From a virus, in the IMG/VR virus record IMGVR_UViG_3300048924_000121, positions 1 through 26,258 of that record: a DNA stretch of 26,258 nt. One strand, 5' to 3'. A model generated the notes under the pieces. It did not search any database. It saw only the letters and a list, made by a program, of their open reading frames with translations, and had not been told where the DNA came from. A program made the position numbers and the translations under genes. Below, piece after piece: positions 7,161 through 14,404 of the stretch. Each line of letters starts with the position of its first letter. Within the stretch, counting starts at the first letter, position 1.

Positions 7161-7914
7161 AGCTGTGAAAACGATAGGCACGAGATTGGCTTACAAGAAC
7201 TTTTGCGCAAATTCGAAGCGATGAAAAGTCCCCGTCCTCGATATACCACGTTTCATATTTTTTATTATCTGAAATCACAGCGAGCTTTCTATGTTGCTTC
7301 TGAAGCCGTTTGATATAGAGATCGTTCTCTAGAACAAAAATGTAAATGCCATCGCCATCGAAACAGTCAATGCTCACATCAACAAATATCTGATCTCTTG
7401 GCTCAAAGGTGCCAGACATTGAATCGCCGTTAACAGCAATCATTTTGATATGATCAGCTGGCCGACCTCCGAACACAGCTCGCGCCTCTTCAGTAGAATA
7501 CTCAATGGATCTGATAGTTTCGATAAACTCATCTCTCACGAGAACGCCTTGTCCTGCGCTAGCCTGAATGTCAAAGATATCAACCCGGTAAGAATCGTCC
7601 TTCATCAACAAATGCCCCTCAGATATTCCATCCGCTGCACTGTCGCCCAATAGGTGAGACGAAGACGTACCAATTATAGCCGCTAATTCTTGCAGCTTCC
7701 CACGTCTCGGAATTGCTTCCCCGTTGAACCACTTACTTACCGCTTTGGGCGTGAGCTTCATTCGCTTGGCAATTTCAGCCTGACGACCATGAGCAGGTAA
7801 ACCAGCTTTATCACAGGCCAGCGCTAGCCGTTGGGAAAACTCATTACGCGCTTTTTCTTCTTGAACCATAGGTTCAATCATAATATCACTTGCGTGAACT
7901 ATCAGTTCCGACAT
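7159..7914 (-). CDS. prophage repressor (XRE HTH + S24 autoprotease)
   Basis: A CI/C2-type repressor of up to 251 aa. The N-terminal HTH spans ~25-82 (RQAEIAKRMKLTPKAVSKWF). The C-terminal LexA/S24 domain shows the cleavage site A120-G121 (QASAGQG), the nucleophile S165 (NGDSMSG) and the general base K202 (YIKRL), so it should self-cleave during the SOS response. The start is uncertain. ATG at 7914 lies inside the rightward promoter -10 and has a poor ribosome site. ATG at 7881 (residue 12) or 7869 (residue 16) would leave the HTH intact and match usual repressor N-termini. One operator (7862-7876) lies inside the first codons, so binding there could limit its own expression. Confidence 0.92.
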   Translation of the reverse strand: MSELIVHASDIMIEPMVQEEKARNEFSQRLALACDKAGLPAHGRQAEIAKRMKLTPKAVSKWFNGEAIPRRGKLQELAAIIGTSSSHLLGDSAADGISEGHLLMKDDSYRVDIFDIQASAGQGVLVRDEFIETIRSIEYSTEEARAVFGGRPADHIKMIAVNGDSMSGTFEPRDQIFVDVSIDCFDGDGIYIFVLENDLYIKRLQKQHRKLAVISDNKKYETWYIEDGDFSSLRICAKVLVSQSRAYRFHS

Positions 7915-7933
7915 AATATGTACTTACAGTTCA
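7862..7933. promoter_or_regulatory. right operator cluster (OR)
   Basis: Three close matches to TGAACT-N3-AGTTCA: 7862-7876 (TGAACC-ATA-GGTTCA, fully symmetric), 7895-7909 (TGAACT-ATC-AGTTCC, 11 of 12) and 7919-7933 (TGTACT-TAC-AGTTCA, 11 of 12). Centres are 33 and 24 bases apart. Two of them overlap the PR promoter and the third lies within the 5' end of the repressor reading frame. Together with the left cluster this is a lambda-like OL/OR layout. Confidence 0.78.
7890..7919 (+). promoter_or_regulatory. PR promoter of the right early operon
   Basis: -35 TTGCGT (7890-7895) and -10 TAATAT (7914-7919) are 18 bases apart; CATAAT at 7912-7917 with a 16-base spacer is an alternative. The predicted start, near 7926, is about 25 bases before the Cro-like gene. 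The promoter is overlapped by two operators, as expected for control by the repressor and Cro. Confidence 0.65.
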
Positions 7934-7949
7934 ATTTAGAGGGTTAAAA

Positions 7950-8177
7950 ATGCAAGCTACAAGCCTTGGCCAAATCATCAAACAGATTCGTGTACCTGTA
8001 GTTGCGCGAGCCTGCGAACTTACTCCGCGTGCCATCTACAAATGGATTGGAAGCGGCAGCCTTCCACGGACTGACTACACGGGTGAAACGAAATATGCAG
8101 AAAAAATCGCCCTCGCATCAGACGGACAATTTACTGCAGATCAAATACTCGAAGTGAGTAAACCAAAAGCCGTCTAA
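7950..8177 (+). CDS. Cro-like regulator
   Basis: A 75-aa HTH protein, read away from the repressor gene and starting just after PR with ribosome site AGAGGG. The HTH runs ~7-33 (GQIIKQIRVPVVARACELTP-RAIYKWIGSGSLPR). Position, size and divergent orientation define it as the Cro of this phage: it should bind the same operators and turn down the repressor and early genes during lytic growth. Closest by look to the YdaS/Cro antirepressor type found in enterobacterial prophages. Confidence 0.85.
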   Translation: MQATSLGQIIKQIRVPVVARACELTPRAIYKWIGSGSLPRTDYTGETKYAEKIALASDGQFTADQILEVSKPKAV

Positions 8178-8215
8178 CTGGCGGCCCTCCAATCAATACC
8201 AGGAGATTATTACCA

Positions 8216-8536
8216 ATGGAGAACGCAATCGCACGAAAGTTAGACCCACCAATTATCAATCCGGTTGAGATAGAAAGCGTTCTGCTCACCCGGCTTGCGT
8301 CAGTGGGCCAGAAGTCATACGCCGAACATATGGGCATCAGCGAGTCGACGGCCAGCAGGCGTAAAGCTGAGGGGCATTTCTCCAGCATGGCGAAAGAGCT
8401 GGCCTTCCTCGGGATTCAGGCTGCGCCACCGGAAGCTGTGCTGGTATCGCGGGAATATCTGGCATCGGTGGAAACGCTCGCTGATATCGGGCTGAAAGCC
8501 GAACGGGCCAGGCCGGGGCCGCTGGGGTGGGATTAA
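8216..8536 (+). CDS. CII-like transcription activator
   Basis: A 106-aa protein resembling lambda CII across IESVLLTRLASVGQKSYAEH, with the HTH MGISESTASRRKAEG (~44-58) and a FSSMAKELAFLGI helix after it. CII activates repressor and integrase promoters for lysogeny. It follows cro after 38 bases and has a good ribosome site (CAGGAG). No clear TTGC-N6-TTGC site was found by eye near the expected PRE, so its target sequence here may differ. The next reading frame begins just after its stop. Confidence 0.85.
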   Translation: MENAIARKLDPPIINPVEIESVLLTRLASVGQKSYAEHMGISESTASRRKAEGHFSSMAKELAFLGIQAAPPEAVLVSREYLASVETLADIGLKAERARPGPLGWD

Positions 8537-8539
8537 GCC

Positions 8540-8793
8540 ATGAACCATATCGAATTCATCGAAAAGCATGTGTGCGAAGAACTGCTGAAGCTCGGGTTCT
8601 CTCTGGTAGTGGCTCAGGGGGGGCATTCCAGGCAGTCGACATGTACAAGCGCATGAGCCAGGCAAGTCGGAAGGGGAAGATTTTTGATGATGTATTACGG
8701 CACGCAAAGCTGTGGGCGGAGAAACAGCAGTTACCTGCTGACCGCTTTGATAAGCGAAAAGTTAAGAGGAACACCCAGCCGGGCCTGTTCTGA
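8540..8793 (+). pseudogene. small phage gene split at a run of seven G (frameshift)
   Basis: Frame one starts MNHIEFIEKHVCEELLKLGF at ATG 8540 and stops early at 8654-8656 (38 aa). A minus-one shift at the seven-G run (8617-8623) joins it to AFQAVDMYKRMSQASRKGKI and on to the TGA at 8791-8793, giving an 84-aa protein that looks coherent and of familiar prophage type. The run is in phase as G-GGG-GGG (codons CAG GGG GGG), a shape that allows -1 ribosomal slippage. It may be a true inactivating one-base loss, a sequencing error or a programmed frameshift; the sequence alone cannot decide. Function unknown. Confidence 0.7.
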
Positions 8794-8871
8794 AAAGGCG
8801 AAAGCCGCTGTGCGTGAACACAAGCGGCCTTCTGTTGCAAAAAACGTCAGTCAATTGCGAGGTAAATTCTA

Positions 8872-9036
8872 ATGCCAAAGCGCAAAAAGTACCAGGAAAA
8901 TGAGGAACGACGCCTTCAGGACTCCCCTGATGGGCTGGTGGTTGCCGCGTCAAAAAACAGGGCGTTTGCTGAACGGCTCGTGGGCGTGATCCGTCTGGCC
9001 TTGGTTACATCGGGAGTTAAGCATGGGCGTCGTTAA
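8872..9036 (+). CDS. small basic phage protein, 54 aa
   Basis: Begins MPKRKKYQENEERRLQDSPD and ends VKHGRR. It is highly charged, with a basic N-terminus and a helical C-terminal half (ASKNRAFAERLVGVIRLALV). The ribosome site GAGG lies ahead of the ATG, and the last 14 bases overlap the start of the replication protein gene, which suggests translational coupling. Similar tiny proteins sit before the O gene in enterobacterial prophages; function unknown. Confidence 0.65.
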   Translation: MPKRKKYQENEERRLQDSPDGLVVAASKNRAFAERLVGVIRLALVTSGVKHGRR

Positions 9037-9847
9037 GTTAGCAGACTACCAGCCTCAGCGTGAGGAATTGGAGAGCAAAGTGGCGAGTCTTGATGACGGG
9101 TACATGCGTATCGCTACCAGCATCGGGAAGCTTAAGCCAAAACTGAAACTTGCAGGTCGTGAACATCAGGTTCTGGATGCCGTTATCTACTGCACCTTTG
9201 GCTGGAATAAGTCAGAGGACAAGGTAACGAATACATATCTGGCTGAAGTGACCGGACTGGACGATTCGGATGTAGCGGCTGCCCTGAATGTCCTGGCAGA
9301 ACGCAGGATTATCAATCTGCGTAAAGTTGGTGGGTTCAAGCTGGTAAGCGTTAACGTAAGCATTGATAAATGGGTTCTCAACAAGACCCCCAAAAAATCA
9401 CCCAAAATGTTGGGCGAAATTACCCAAAGAGTTGGGCGAAAAAAGGATTTGAGTTGGGCGAAATCACCCGACACCCTAAACAGTCTTACCAAAGACAATA
9501 TAAATACCCCCCAACCCCCAGAGGGGGAGTGTGTCGGGCAGGATGAAAAAACTGTCTCAAAGAACACCCCAATCGACTATCAGGCTGTGCTGTCGGCATA
9601 CAACACCACCCTGGGAGACCGTCTTCCTCTGGCAGAAGCACTGAACGACAAGCGTCGCCGTGCTATCAAGCGCCTGCTGACCGAACTGAAAGAGCCAACC
9701 GTCGAGGCCGTAGAGAATTACTTCGCTGCGTTCGCCGAGCGAGCGCCGAAGTTTTATTTCGGGGAGAACGACAGGGGCTGGCGCGCCAGTTTCGATTATC
9801 TGCTGCGTTCTGACACCCTGCTGAAAACTAGGGAGAAGGCGCTATGA
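9023..9847 (+). CDS. O-like replication initiation protein
   Basis: A 274-aa protein of the lambda O / P22 gp18 type. The N-terminal ~110 residues hold the winged-helix Phage_rep_O domain (VADY-like start MGVVKLADYQ, DDGYMRIATSIGKLKPKLKL, GREHQVLDAVIYCTFGWNKS). A low-complexity middle (~118-185) contains the iterons, and the C-terminal part (~188-274, RRRAIKRLLTEL) should contact the helicase. It binds the origin inside its own gene and loads the DnaB-type helicase encoded next (stop and start overlap as ATGA). Confidence 0.9.
   Translation: MGVVKLADYQPQREELESKVASLDDGYMRIATSIGKLKPKLKLAGREHQVLDAVIYCTFGWNKSEDKVTNTYLAEVTGLDDSDVAAALNVLAERRIINLRKVGGFKLVSVNVSIDKWVLNKTPKKSPKMLGEITQRVGRKKDLSWAKSPDTLNSLTKDNINTPQPPEGECVGQDEKTVSKNTPIDYQAVLSAYNTTLGDRLPLAEALNDKRRRAIKRLLTELKEPTVEAVENYFAAFAERAPKFYFGENDRGWRASFDYLLRSDTLLKTREKAL
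9399..9470 (+). other. replication origin iterons within the O-like gene
   Basis: GTTGGGCGAA occurs at 9409-9418, 9431-9440 and 9453-9462, exactly 22 bases apart. The first two are preceded by ACCCAAA, so each makes a CCCAA/TTGGG dyad; the repeats lie within short A-runs and are followed by a more A-rich stretch (to ~9510). Lambda and P22 carry their origin as iterons in the same place in the O/18 gene, so this is a strong origin candidate. Confidence 0.78.
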
Positions 9848-11241
9848 CCGACATGAACATGGTCCCGCAGAACCTCGAAGCGGAACAAAGCGTGCTGGGC
9901 GGCATGATGCTGGATAGCGGTAGCGATCGCTGCCAGACAGCTATGTCGATGCTCAAGCCTGAATCGTTCTACATCCGTCCTCACCAGGTGATCTTCGCCG
10001 AGATGCGGGAGCTGGTAGCCAGCCAGAAGCCTATCGACCTGATCACCCTGATTGAGTCGCTGGAGTCCAAAGGTCTTGGCGAACAGGCTGGCGGCTTTGC
10101 CTACATGGCCGAAATATCCAAAAACACCCCCAGCGCGGCGAACATTGTTCACTACGCCATGCTGGTGCGTGAGAAAGCCATGGAGCGCTACGGCATCGAC
10201 AAGCTGACCAGCGCTACCGAGTTACTGTATTCCCGCAACGGGATGACCACCAGCCAGAAGTTTGATGCTATTCAGACGCTGTTTACCGATATCGCGGACT
10301 ATTCGAAAACCGGTAACCGCCGTGGGCTCCGTGAATTTTCGGACGTGATGGGCGACTGGGTGGACGAGGTAGAAGCGCGCTGGAGCGATTCAGACGCAAC
10401 GCGAGGGCTGTCGACGGGGATCGGCTCGCTGGATGACCTTCTGCAGCCTAAAGGGTTGGTTAAAGGCGCTCTGATGGTGATTGGCGCACGTCCGAAGATG
10501 GGCAAGACCACGCTCTACAGTCAGTTGGCCGTCAACTGTGCCGAAGTTGAACAACTCCCTGCGCTGATGTTCAGCCTTGAGATGCCGGACAAGCAGATAG
10601 TGGAGCGCATGATCGGGCAGGTAAGCCGCGTGAATACCGACGTGTTTTATGCCGATAGGTACGACGACGCGAAAGTGGCGATGGCCTTTGCTGCTGGTGG
10701 ACGTCTGGCCCAGACCGGGAACCTGTACGTGGACGACACGCCCGGGATCACGCTGGCGCACATCGTGGCGGAGTCACGTCGCATCAAACGCGAACGCGGC
10801 GCTGTCGGCATGGTGCTGGTGGACTATCTGACCCTGATGACCGCCGACAAGGCCGATCGTAACGACCTGGCCTACGGGCTTATCACTAAAGGGCTGAAGA
10901 ACCTGGCGAAGGAACTGAACTGCATCGTGGTGCTGCTTACCCAGCTGAACCGAGATCTGGAGAAGCGAACCAACAAACGCCCGATGCCGAGTGATTCCCG
11001 CGATACCGGTCAGATTGAGCAGGATTGTGATTACTGGATCGGCATTTACCGCGAAGGCGCATACGACGAAAACGCTGAGCAGTCGGCTACTGAACTGCTG
11101 CTTCGCCTGAACCGCCACGGCCCGACCGGGGTTGTTTATTGCGACCAGCGCAACGGTGCGATCTATGACTGCGACCAGGCTGCTGCTGAGCAGAAGCGTC
11201 GCGCGAATGATGCCAGACCCAACAGCAAGAGGGATTTCTGA
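9844..11241 (+). CDS. DnaB-type replicative helicase (P22 gp12-like)
   Basis: A 465-aa hexameric helicase. The DnaB N-terminal domain is visible at 1-110 (VPQNLEAEQSVLGGMMLDSG). The RecA-like motor carries Walker A GARPKMGKT (214-222), Walker B VLVDY (324-328), QLNR (367-370) and the arginine-finger region SDSRDTGQIEQDCDYWIGIY (383-402). Unlike lambda P, which loads the host DnaB, this phage brings its own helicase, as P22 does. It is coupled to the O-like gene by an ATGA overlap and followed by a DUF4406 gene. Confidence 0.95.
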   Translation: MTDMNMVPQNLEAEQSVLGGMMLDSGSDRCQTAMSMLKPESFYIRPHQVIFAEMRELVASQKPIDLITLIESLESKGLGEQAGGFAYMAEISKNTPSAANIVHYAMLVREKAMERYGIDKLTSATELLYSRNGMTTSQKFDAIQTLFTDIADYSKTGNRRGLREFSDVMGDWVDEVEARWSDSDATRGLSTGIGSLDDLLQPKGLVKGALMVIGARPKMGKTTLYSQLAVNCAEVEQLPALMFSLEMPDKQIVERMIGQVSRVNTDVFYADRYDDAKVAMAFAAGGRLAQTGNLYVDDTPGITLAHIVAESRRIKRERGAVGMVLVDYLTLMTADKADRNDLAYGLITKGLKNLAKELNCIVVLLTQLNRDLEKRTNKRPMPSDSRDTGQIEQDCDYWIGIYREGAYDENAEQSATELLLRLNRHGPTGVVYCDQRNGAIYDCDQAAAEQKRRANDARPNSKRDF

Positions 11242-11531
11242 TGAAAATCTATATCGCTGGGCCAATGACCGGCATCCCGAAATTTAACCGTCCTGCATTC
11301 CATTTCGAGGCGATGCGCCTGTCGTCAGAAGGTCATGTGGTGTTAAACCCTGCGACGCTTCCCGATGGACTGAGCCAGCCAGAGTACATGGACATTTGTC
11401 TCGCGATGCTCCGCTGCGCTGAAGGCATTTTTCTGCTGTCCGGCTGGCAGAACTCCGCAGGCGCAAAAGCGGAACACGCTCTGGCTCAAAAGCTGGATCT
11501 GGAAATCATTCATCAGGAGAACGCGGCATGA
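11241..11531 (+). CDS. DUF4406 / nucleoside deoxyribosyltransferase-like protein
   Basis: A 96-aa protein starting MKIYIAGPMTGIPKFNRPAF. The IAGPMTG loop and the LLSGWQNSAGAKAEHALAQ segment are hallmarks of DUF4406, a small group in the nucleoside 2-deoxyribosyltransferase superfamily. It may bind or cleave a nucleotide, but substrate and activity are unknown. Its ATG overlaps the helicase stop (TGATG), and it overlaps the methyltransferase gene by four bases. Confidence 0.88.
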   Translation: MKIYIAGPMTGIPKFNRPAFHFEAMRLSSEGHVVLNPATLPDGLSQPEYMDICLAMLRCAEGIFLLSGWQNSAGAKAEHALAQKLDLEIIHQENAA

Positions 11532-12010
11532 CCGAACAAATCATTCTCGATATGTGCTGCGGATCTCGCATGTTTTGGTTCGATAAGCAGGATGAGCGCG
11601 CTGTATTCAGCGATATTCGCGCCGAACAGCACACCCTCTGCGACGGTCGCAGTCTCGTTATCAGCCCGGACGTAATCGCTGATTTCCGCGCGCTGCCGTT
11701 CTCTGATGCTTCCTTCCCTGTGGTGGTATTTGACCCGCCGCATCTTGAACGCGTCGGTGAAAACGCCTGGATGGGCAAAAAGTACGGAAAACTAAACCGT
11801 GAAACGTGGCGTGATGACTTGCGCGCCGGGTTCTATGAGGCGTTTCGCGTATTGCGACCACACGGCGTACTCATCTTCAAGTGGAACGAGACCCAGATAC
11901 CGGTTCGCCAGATACTGGAACTCACAGACGAGAAGCCAGCTATCTGGCAACGCACTGGTAAAGCCGACAAAACGCACTGGGTGATTTTCGTAAAAGGGGA
12001 AGCAGTATGA
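11528..12010 (+). CDS. phage SAM-dependent methyltransferase with DPPH motif
   Basis: A 160-aa class I methyltransferase. The SAM-binding loop is LDMCCGSRMFWFD (7-19), the acidic D29 ends strand two, and DPPH (69-72) sits where amino-DNA methyltransferases carry DPPY/NPPY. FRVLRPHGVLIFKWNE (~106-121) is the usual strand 5 region. The DPPH motif favours an exocyclic-amine or nucleobase target, but DNA, RNA or free nucleotide cannot be told apart. Tight overlaps with its neighbours (ATGA on both sides) place it in the early operon. Confidence 0.82.
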   Translation: MTEQIILDMCCGSRMFWFDKQDERAVFSDIRAEQHTLCDGRSLVISPDVIADFRALPFSDASFPVVVFDPPHLERVGENAWMGKKYGKLNRETWRDDLRAGFYEAFRVLRPHGVLIFKWNETQIPVRQILELTDEKPAIWQRTGKADKTHWVIFVKGEAV

Positions 12011-12174
12011 GAGAAAAAACCAAAGAACTCGTTGCTGCCGGACATGCGCTGGCGAAAGAGCTGCATTGCGCTGAATCTGCCGCGCTGGTGCGTGAACTGG
12101 CGACGCAGCTGGATGTGCAGCGTGTTCGTGCTGACACATTAGCCACAAAACTTCGTCAGGGAGCTGCACAATGA
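12007..12174 (+). CDS. small helical phage protein, 55 aa
   Basis: Begins MREKTKELVAAGHALAKELH, with heptad-like spacing through ALVRELATQLDVQRVRADTL, so a short coiled coil is likely. It resembles the N-terminal part of Ea22-like prophage proteins, but that is tentative. It overlaps the genes on both sides by four bases (ATGA), which is strong evidence that it is translated. Confidence 0.65.
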   Translation: MREKTKELVAAGHALAKELHCAESAALVRELATQLDVQRVRADTLATKLRQGAAQ

Positions 12175-12713
12175 GCATCAAGGTCGACAAAATTAACGTC
12201 TTATCTTTCATCGTTACTGGAGCCGATCGCCTTGACCCAGTTCGCGTGATGATTGAAAACATCGAACCAGGAAGAGGGTTAATCACCATCACCTGCTTCG
12301 GGAAATCGTGGAATGCTGGTTGGGGCTCAATGGGGGGCGACACAGTTCAGGACTTCATTAAGCGCGTTAGCAATGACTATCTGATTGGGTGTCTTTCCCC
12401 TCAACTCCGCAGCACGGTTGATGATGACAACGATGCGAACCTTATTTTTGTGAAGTCAGAAATCATCAAACTTCGCCGCCAATTGGAGATTAGCTACGAC
12501 GAAGCCCGGGTTATGTGGGATGAGGCCGAAAATGCTGACGATGTGAAAGCAAACTGCTGCGATTTTCAGCTTGGAGGGAATTTGCTCAGTCTATTCGGCG
12601 ATGATCCGAGTTATGCAGGCTGGCCTACTGTTCCAAATCACGAATATCAATACCTCGAACGTATCGTTAACGCAGTTCGCGATGGTCTGAATGAAATGGA
12701 GCGTGTGGCATGA
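12171..12713 (+). CDS. conserved phage protein of unknown function, 180 aa
   Basis: Begins MSIKVDKINVLSFIVTGADR. The N-terminal half looks like an alpha/beta fold (VRVMIENIEPGRGLITITCF, GKSWNAGWGSMGG), and ~100-130 is a charged helix (EIIKLRRQLEISYDEARVMW). No catalytic motif or membrane segment is seen. It is joined by ATGA overlaps to its neighbours. It is of a type seen in lambdoid early regions; I do not recognise a function. Confidence 0.75.
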   Translation: MSIKVDKINVLSFIVTGADRLDPVRVMIENIEPGRGLITITCFGKSWNAGWGSMGGDTVQDFIKRVSNDYLIGCLSPQLRSTVDDDNDANLIFVKSEIIKLRRQLEISYDEARVMWDEAENADDVKANCCDFQLGGNLLSLFGDDPSYAGWPTVPNHEYQYLERIVNAVRDGLNEMERVA

Positions 12714-13192
12714 ACAGAATCACCGAGGGCAAAAAATACTGCTATCGCTATTACGACGGGAACGACAGCGAAGGACGCCCGATCGTCACTTTGTGGAAGC
12801 GCGTAATCATCCGCGAGACAGAGAAGACTTTCTGGCACGTCGAAGATATGCCGTACATGACCAACGAGCAGCTTGTTAAATACCGGACCGGTGGGCAGAA
12901 GGCGAACCAGAAATATCATGTTAAACGCTGCTTAAAAGGCGCTGATCGCTCCAGTTACCATTACACCAAAGAAGAGGCGTTGCAGGCATTTGTTCGCCGC
13001 AAAACCCACCAGATTAGCAAGATTCAGCTCGCAGAAGAAACAGCGCGCCTGTGTCTTGCTGGTCTTCGCGAGGCCGGGATCATTTCCGAGGGATATCGCT
13101 GTAAGGTCGAGAAACTACCAGAAAGCGACACATTCCTCGCTGCCAACCAGCCGGGGCCGATTGCATCAGAATATAGCTGGGGTGAATACTGA
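12710..13192 (+). CDS. conserved phage protein of unknown function, 160 aa
   Basis: Begins MNRITEGKKYCYRYYDGNDS. It is basic and aromatic-rich, with an N-terminal beta-like part and a later helical segment (TKEEALQAFVRRKTHQISKI). No known motif is visible. The start overlaps the previous stop (ATGA) and the stop overlaps the next ATG (TGATG). It is the last intact gene before the AT-rich insertion. Confidence 0.72.
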   Translation: MNRITEGKKYCYRYYDGNDSEGRPIVTLWKRVIIRETEKTFWHVEDMPYMTNEQLVKYRTGGQKANQKYHVKRCLKGADRSSYHYTKEEALQAFVRRKTHQISKIQLAEETARLCLAGLREAGIISEGYRCKVEKLPESDTFLAANQPGPIASEYSWGEY

Positions 13193-13326
13193 TGGCTAAA
13201 TCCGCCATCGAACTTAAATTAGAGCACCATTAAGCTGCTGCTAAAGAAAACCAAATAGTGATAATTGCTAAATCAAAATATGGAGGCATGGCAAAGGATA
13301 TCTTTTACTTATTTATCGCGCGGTGA
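13192..13326 (+). pseudogene. short ORF interrupted by a stop codon, at insertion edge
   Basis: ATG overlaps the previous stop. MAKSAIELKLEHH is followed by TAA (13231-13233), and the same frame then stays open as AAAKENQIVIIAKSKYGG... to TGA at 13324-13326 (44 codons). A C-to-T change at CAA would explain the stop. The end may be truncated by the adjoining AT-rich segment. It is likely a remnant of a small early gene, but a 13-aa true peptide cannot be excluded. Confidence 0.4.
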
Positions 13327-13331
13327 TTACA

Positions 13332-13367
13332 CCACTATAATAAATGGTTATTATTGGCGGTTTTTTT
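13332..13367 (+). terminator. intrinsic terminator-like hairpin, rightward
   Basis: An imperfect stem (CCACTATAATAA with TTATTATTGGCGG around ATGG) runs straight into seven T on the plus strand. It would end or reduce rightward early transcription just before the inserted leftward gene. The lower part of the stem has mismatches. Confidence 0.45.
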
Positions 13368-13396
13368 AAAGGCTCACGCCGATTATCTGAATTCTA

Positions 13397-13442
13397 AATC
13401 CCTCTTCTGAAGTGGTTAAGTCGGGCTCTCAGAGGAGGGATT
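13397..13442. terminator. 14-base stem downstream of the inserted gene
   Basis: AATCCCTCTTCTGA (13397-13410) and TCAGAGGAGGGATT (13429-13442) form a 14-pair stem with one G-U-type mismatch and an 18-base loop. It begins five bases after the stop of the leftward gene. U-runs are short on both strands, so it may be an mRNA-stabilising or weak bidirectional terminator. Confidence 0.45.
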
Positions 13443-13446
13443 GGGA

Positions 13447-14295
13447 TTAATTATGTTTTTCAGCCTCTTGTCTTAATTTTATATCAATACTCATCAAATG
13501 GGCGGCAGATTGTTGTGACCATATCGGGAGCCCTTCATCAGAGACTTTTATAACATTGGGGAATGATAGATGCATACTTTGAATACAAGCGTTTAGCTTT
13601 GATAGCTTTTCATTGGTAGAGGCGAGTTGAGTATCCTTCTCAGATATTATCTGTTGTTGACTCCTGATTTCTTCATTGAGCGAATTAGTTAAAGTCTGAG
13701 CGCTGATAATATTTTGTGAGAAACTTTTGCTATCATTTTCTAGTTGAGTTATTCTCACTTGACTATTTTTTATGGTTTGAATGTTTTCTTTTAATCTGTC
13801 GGCGTAATCATTTATTTGATGAGTTAAATTATCATTCTGAGATACCAATGATTCATTTTCCATCTTAATTGATTTAATGTTTTCATCAATCTCTCTTTCG
13901 AGTATTTTTCTTGCTAGATTTTTCTTGGCATCAGTGTCTGCAATTCTTTGCTGAAGTTTAGATATTTTTAGTCTTGATTGAAGCGTAATGCGCTCATTGT
14001 CAGAGGTTGGTTTCTTTTGAATATTAGTGACAAATTTATTTATTCTTGGAAGGAAAAAGCAAATTAAAGCCGTGGTGAATAATGGGCCTATTATTGCGGT
14101 CGATATATTAAAATAGTGCTCTTGAACGTAAGATAGACGGGCCTCTATTTTTTCTGTGCTTGAGGTTAATATTAATATAGTTTCCCAATTAAAGGCGATC
14201 CAAGAAAAAACGAACCCTCCCAAAACTGGGCTTTTGATCCTTTCTAAGGACGTTTGCCGGAAAGAAGAAAAAATATCTTTAATAAGGTCAAGCAT
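13447..14295 (-). CDS. inserted membrane / coiled-coil protein, exclusion or defence candidate
   Basis: A 282-aa protein. The start MLDLIKDIFSSFRQTSLERI is followed by KSPVLGGFVFSWIAFNWE, a motif I have seen in unnamed membrane proteins of prophages and islands. Two membrane segments lie at ~25-44 and ~65-84 with a short loop between them. From ~105 to ~235 it is a long charged coiled coil (Lys/Glu/Gln/Asn-rich), ending in a small C-terminal part. The gene is far more AT-rich than its neighbours, is read against the operon and carries its own hairpin. These are traits of a 'moron', a gene added to a prophage and often expressed in the lysogen. Superinfection exclusion or abortive defence is inferred only from architecture and place. 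Confidence 0.85.
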   Translation of the reverse strand: MLDLIKDIFSSFRQTSLERIKSPVLGGFVFSWIAFNWETILILTSSTEKIEARLSYVQEHYFNISTAIIGPLFTTALICFFLPRINKFVTNIQKKPTSDNERITLQSRLKISKLQQRIADTDAKKNLARKILEREIDENIKSIKMENESLVSQNDNLTHQINDYADRLKENIQTIKNSQVRITQLENDSKSFSQNIISAQTLTNSLNEEIRSQQQIISEKDTQLASTNEKLSKLNACIQSMHLSFPNVIKVSDEGLPIWSQQSAAHLMSIDIKLRQEAEKHN

Positions 14296-14404
14296 ACAAT
14301 TTCCGTTTCATATAGGTGATTTTTGCAATGATACCCAATGAGATTGTAGTCGTGAAGCACTGACAGATAAAATACCTAAGGCTTCCCTATACCAGAGTGA
14401 TTTT

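Noticed and set aside
8684-8872. 62-aa plus-strand frame after the frameshifted gene
   Set aside because: It overlaps the end of the better-supported 84-aa product, starts with a Met run lacking a ribosome site, and has no family look.
13297-13326. MAKDIFYLFIAR mini-ORF after GGAGG
   Set aside because: The ribosome-like GGAGG is too close to the ATG, and the frame is the tail of the broken 13192-13326 ORF.
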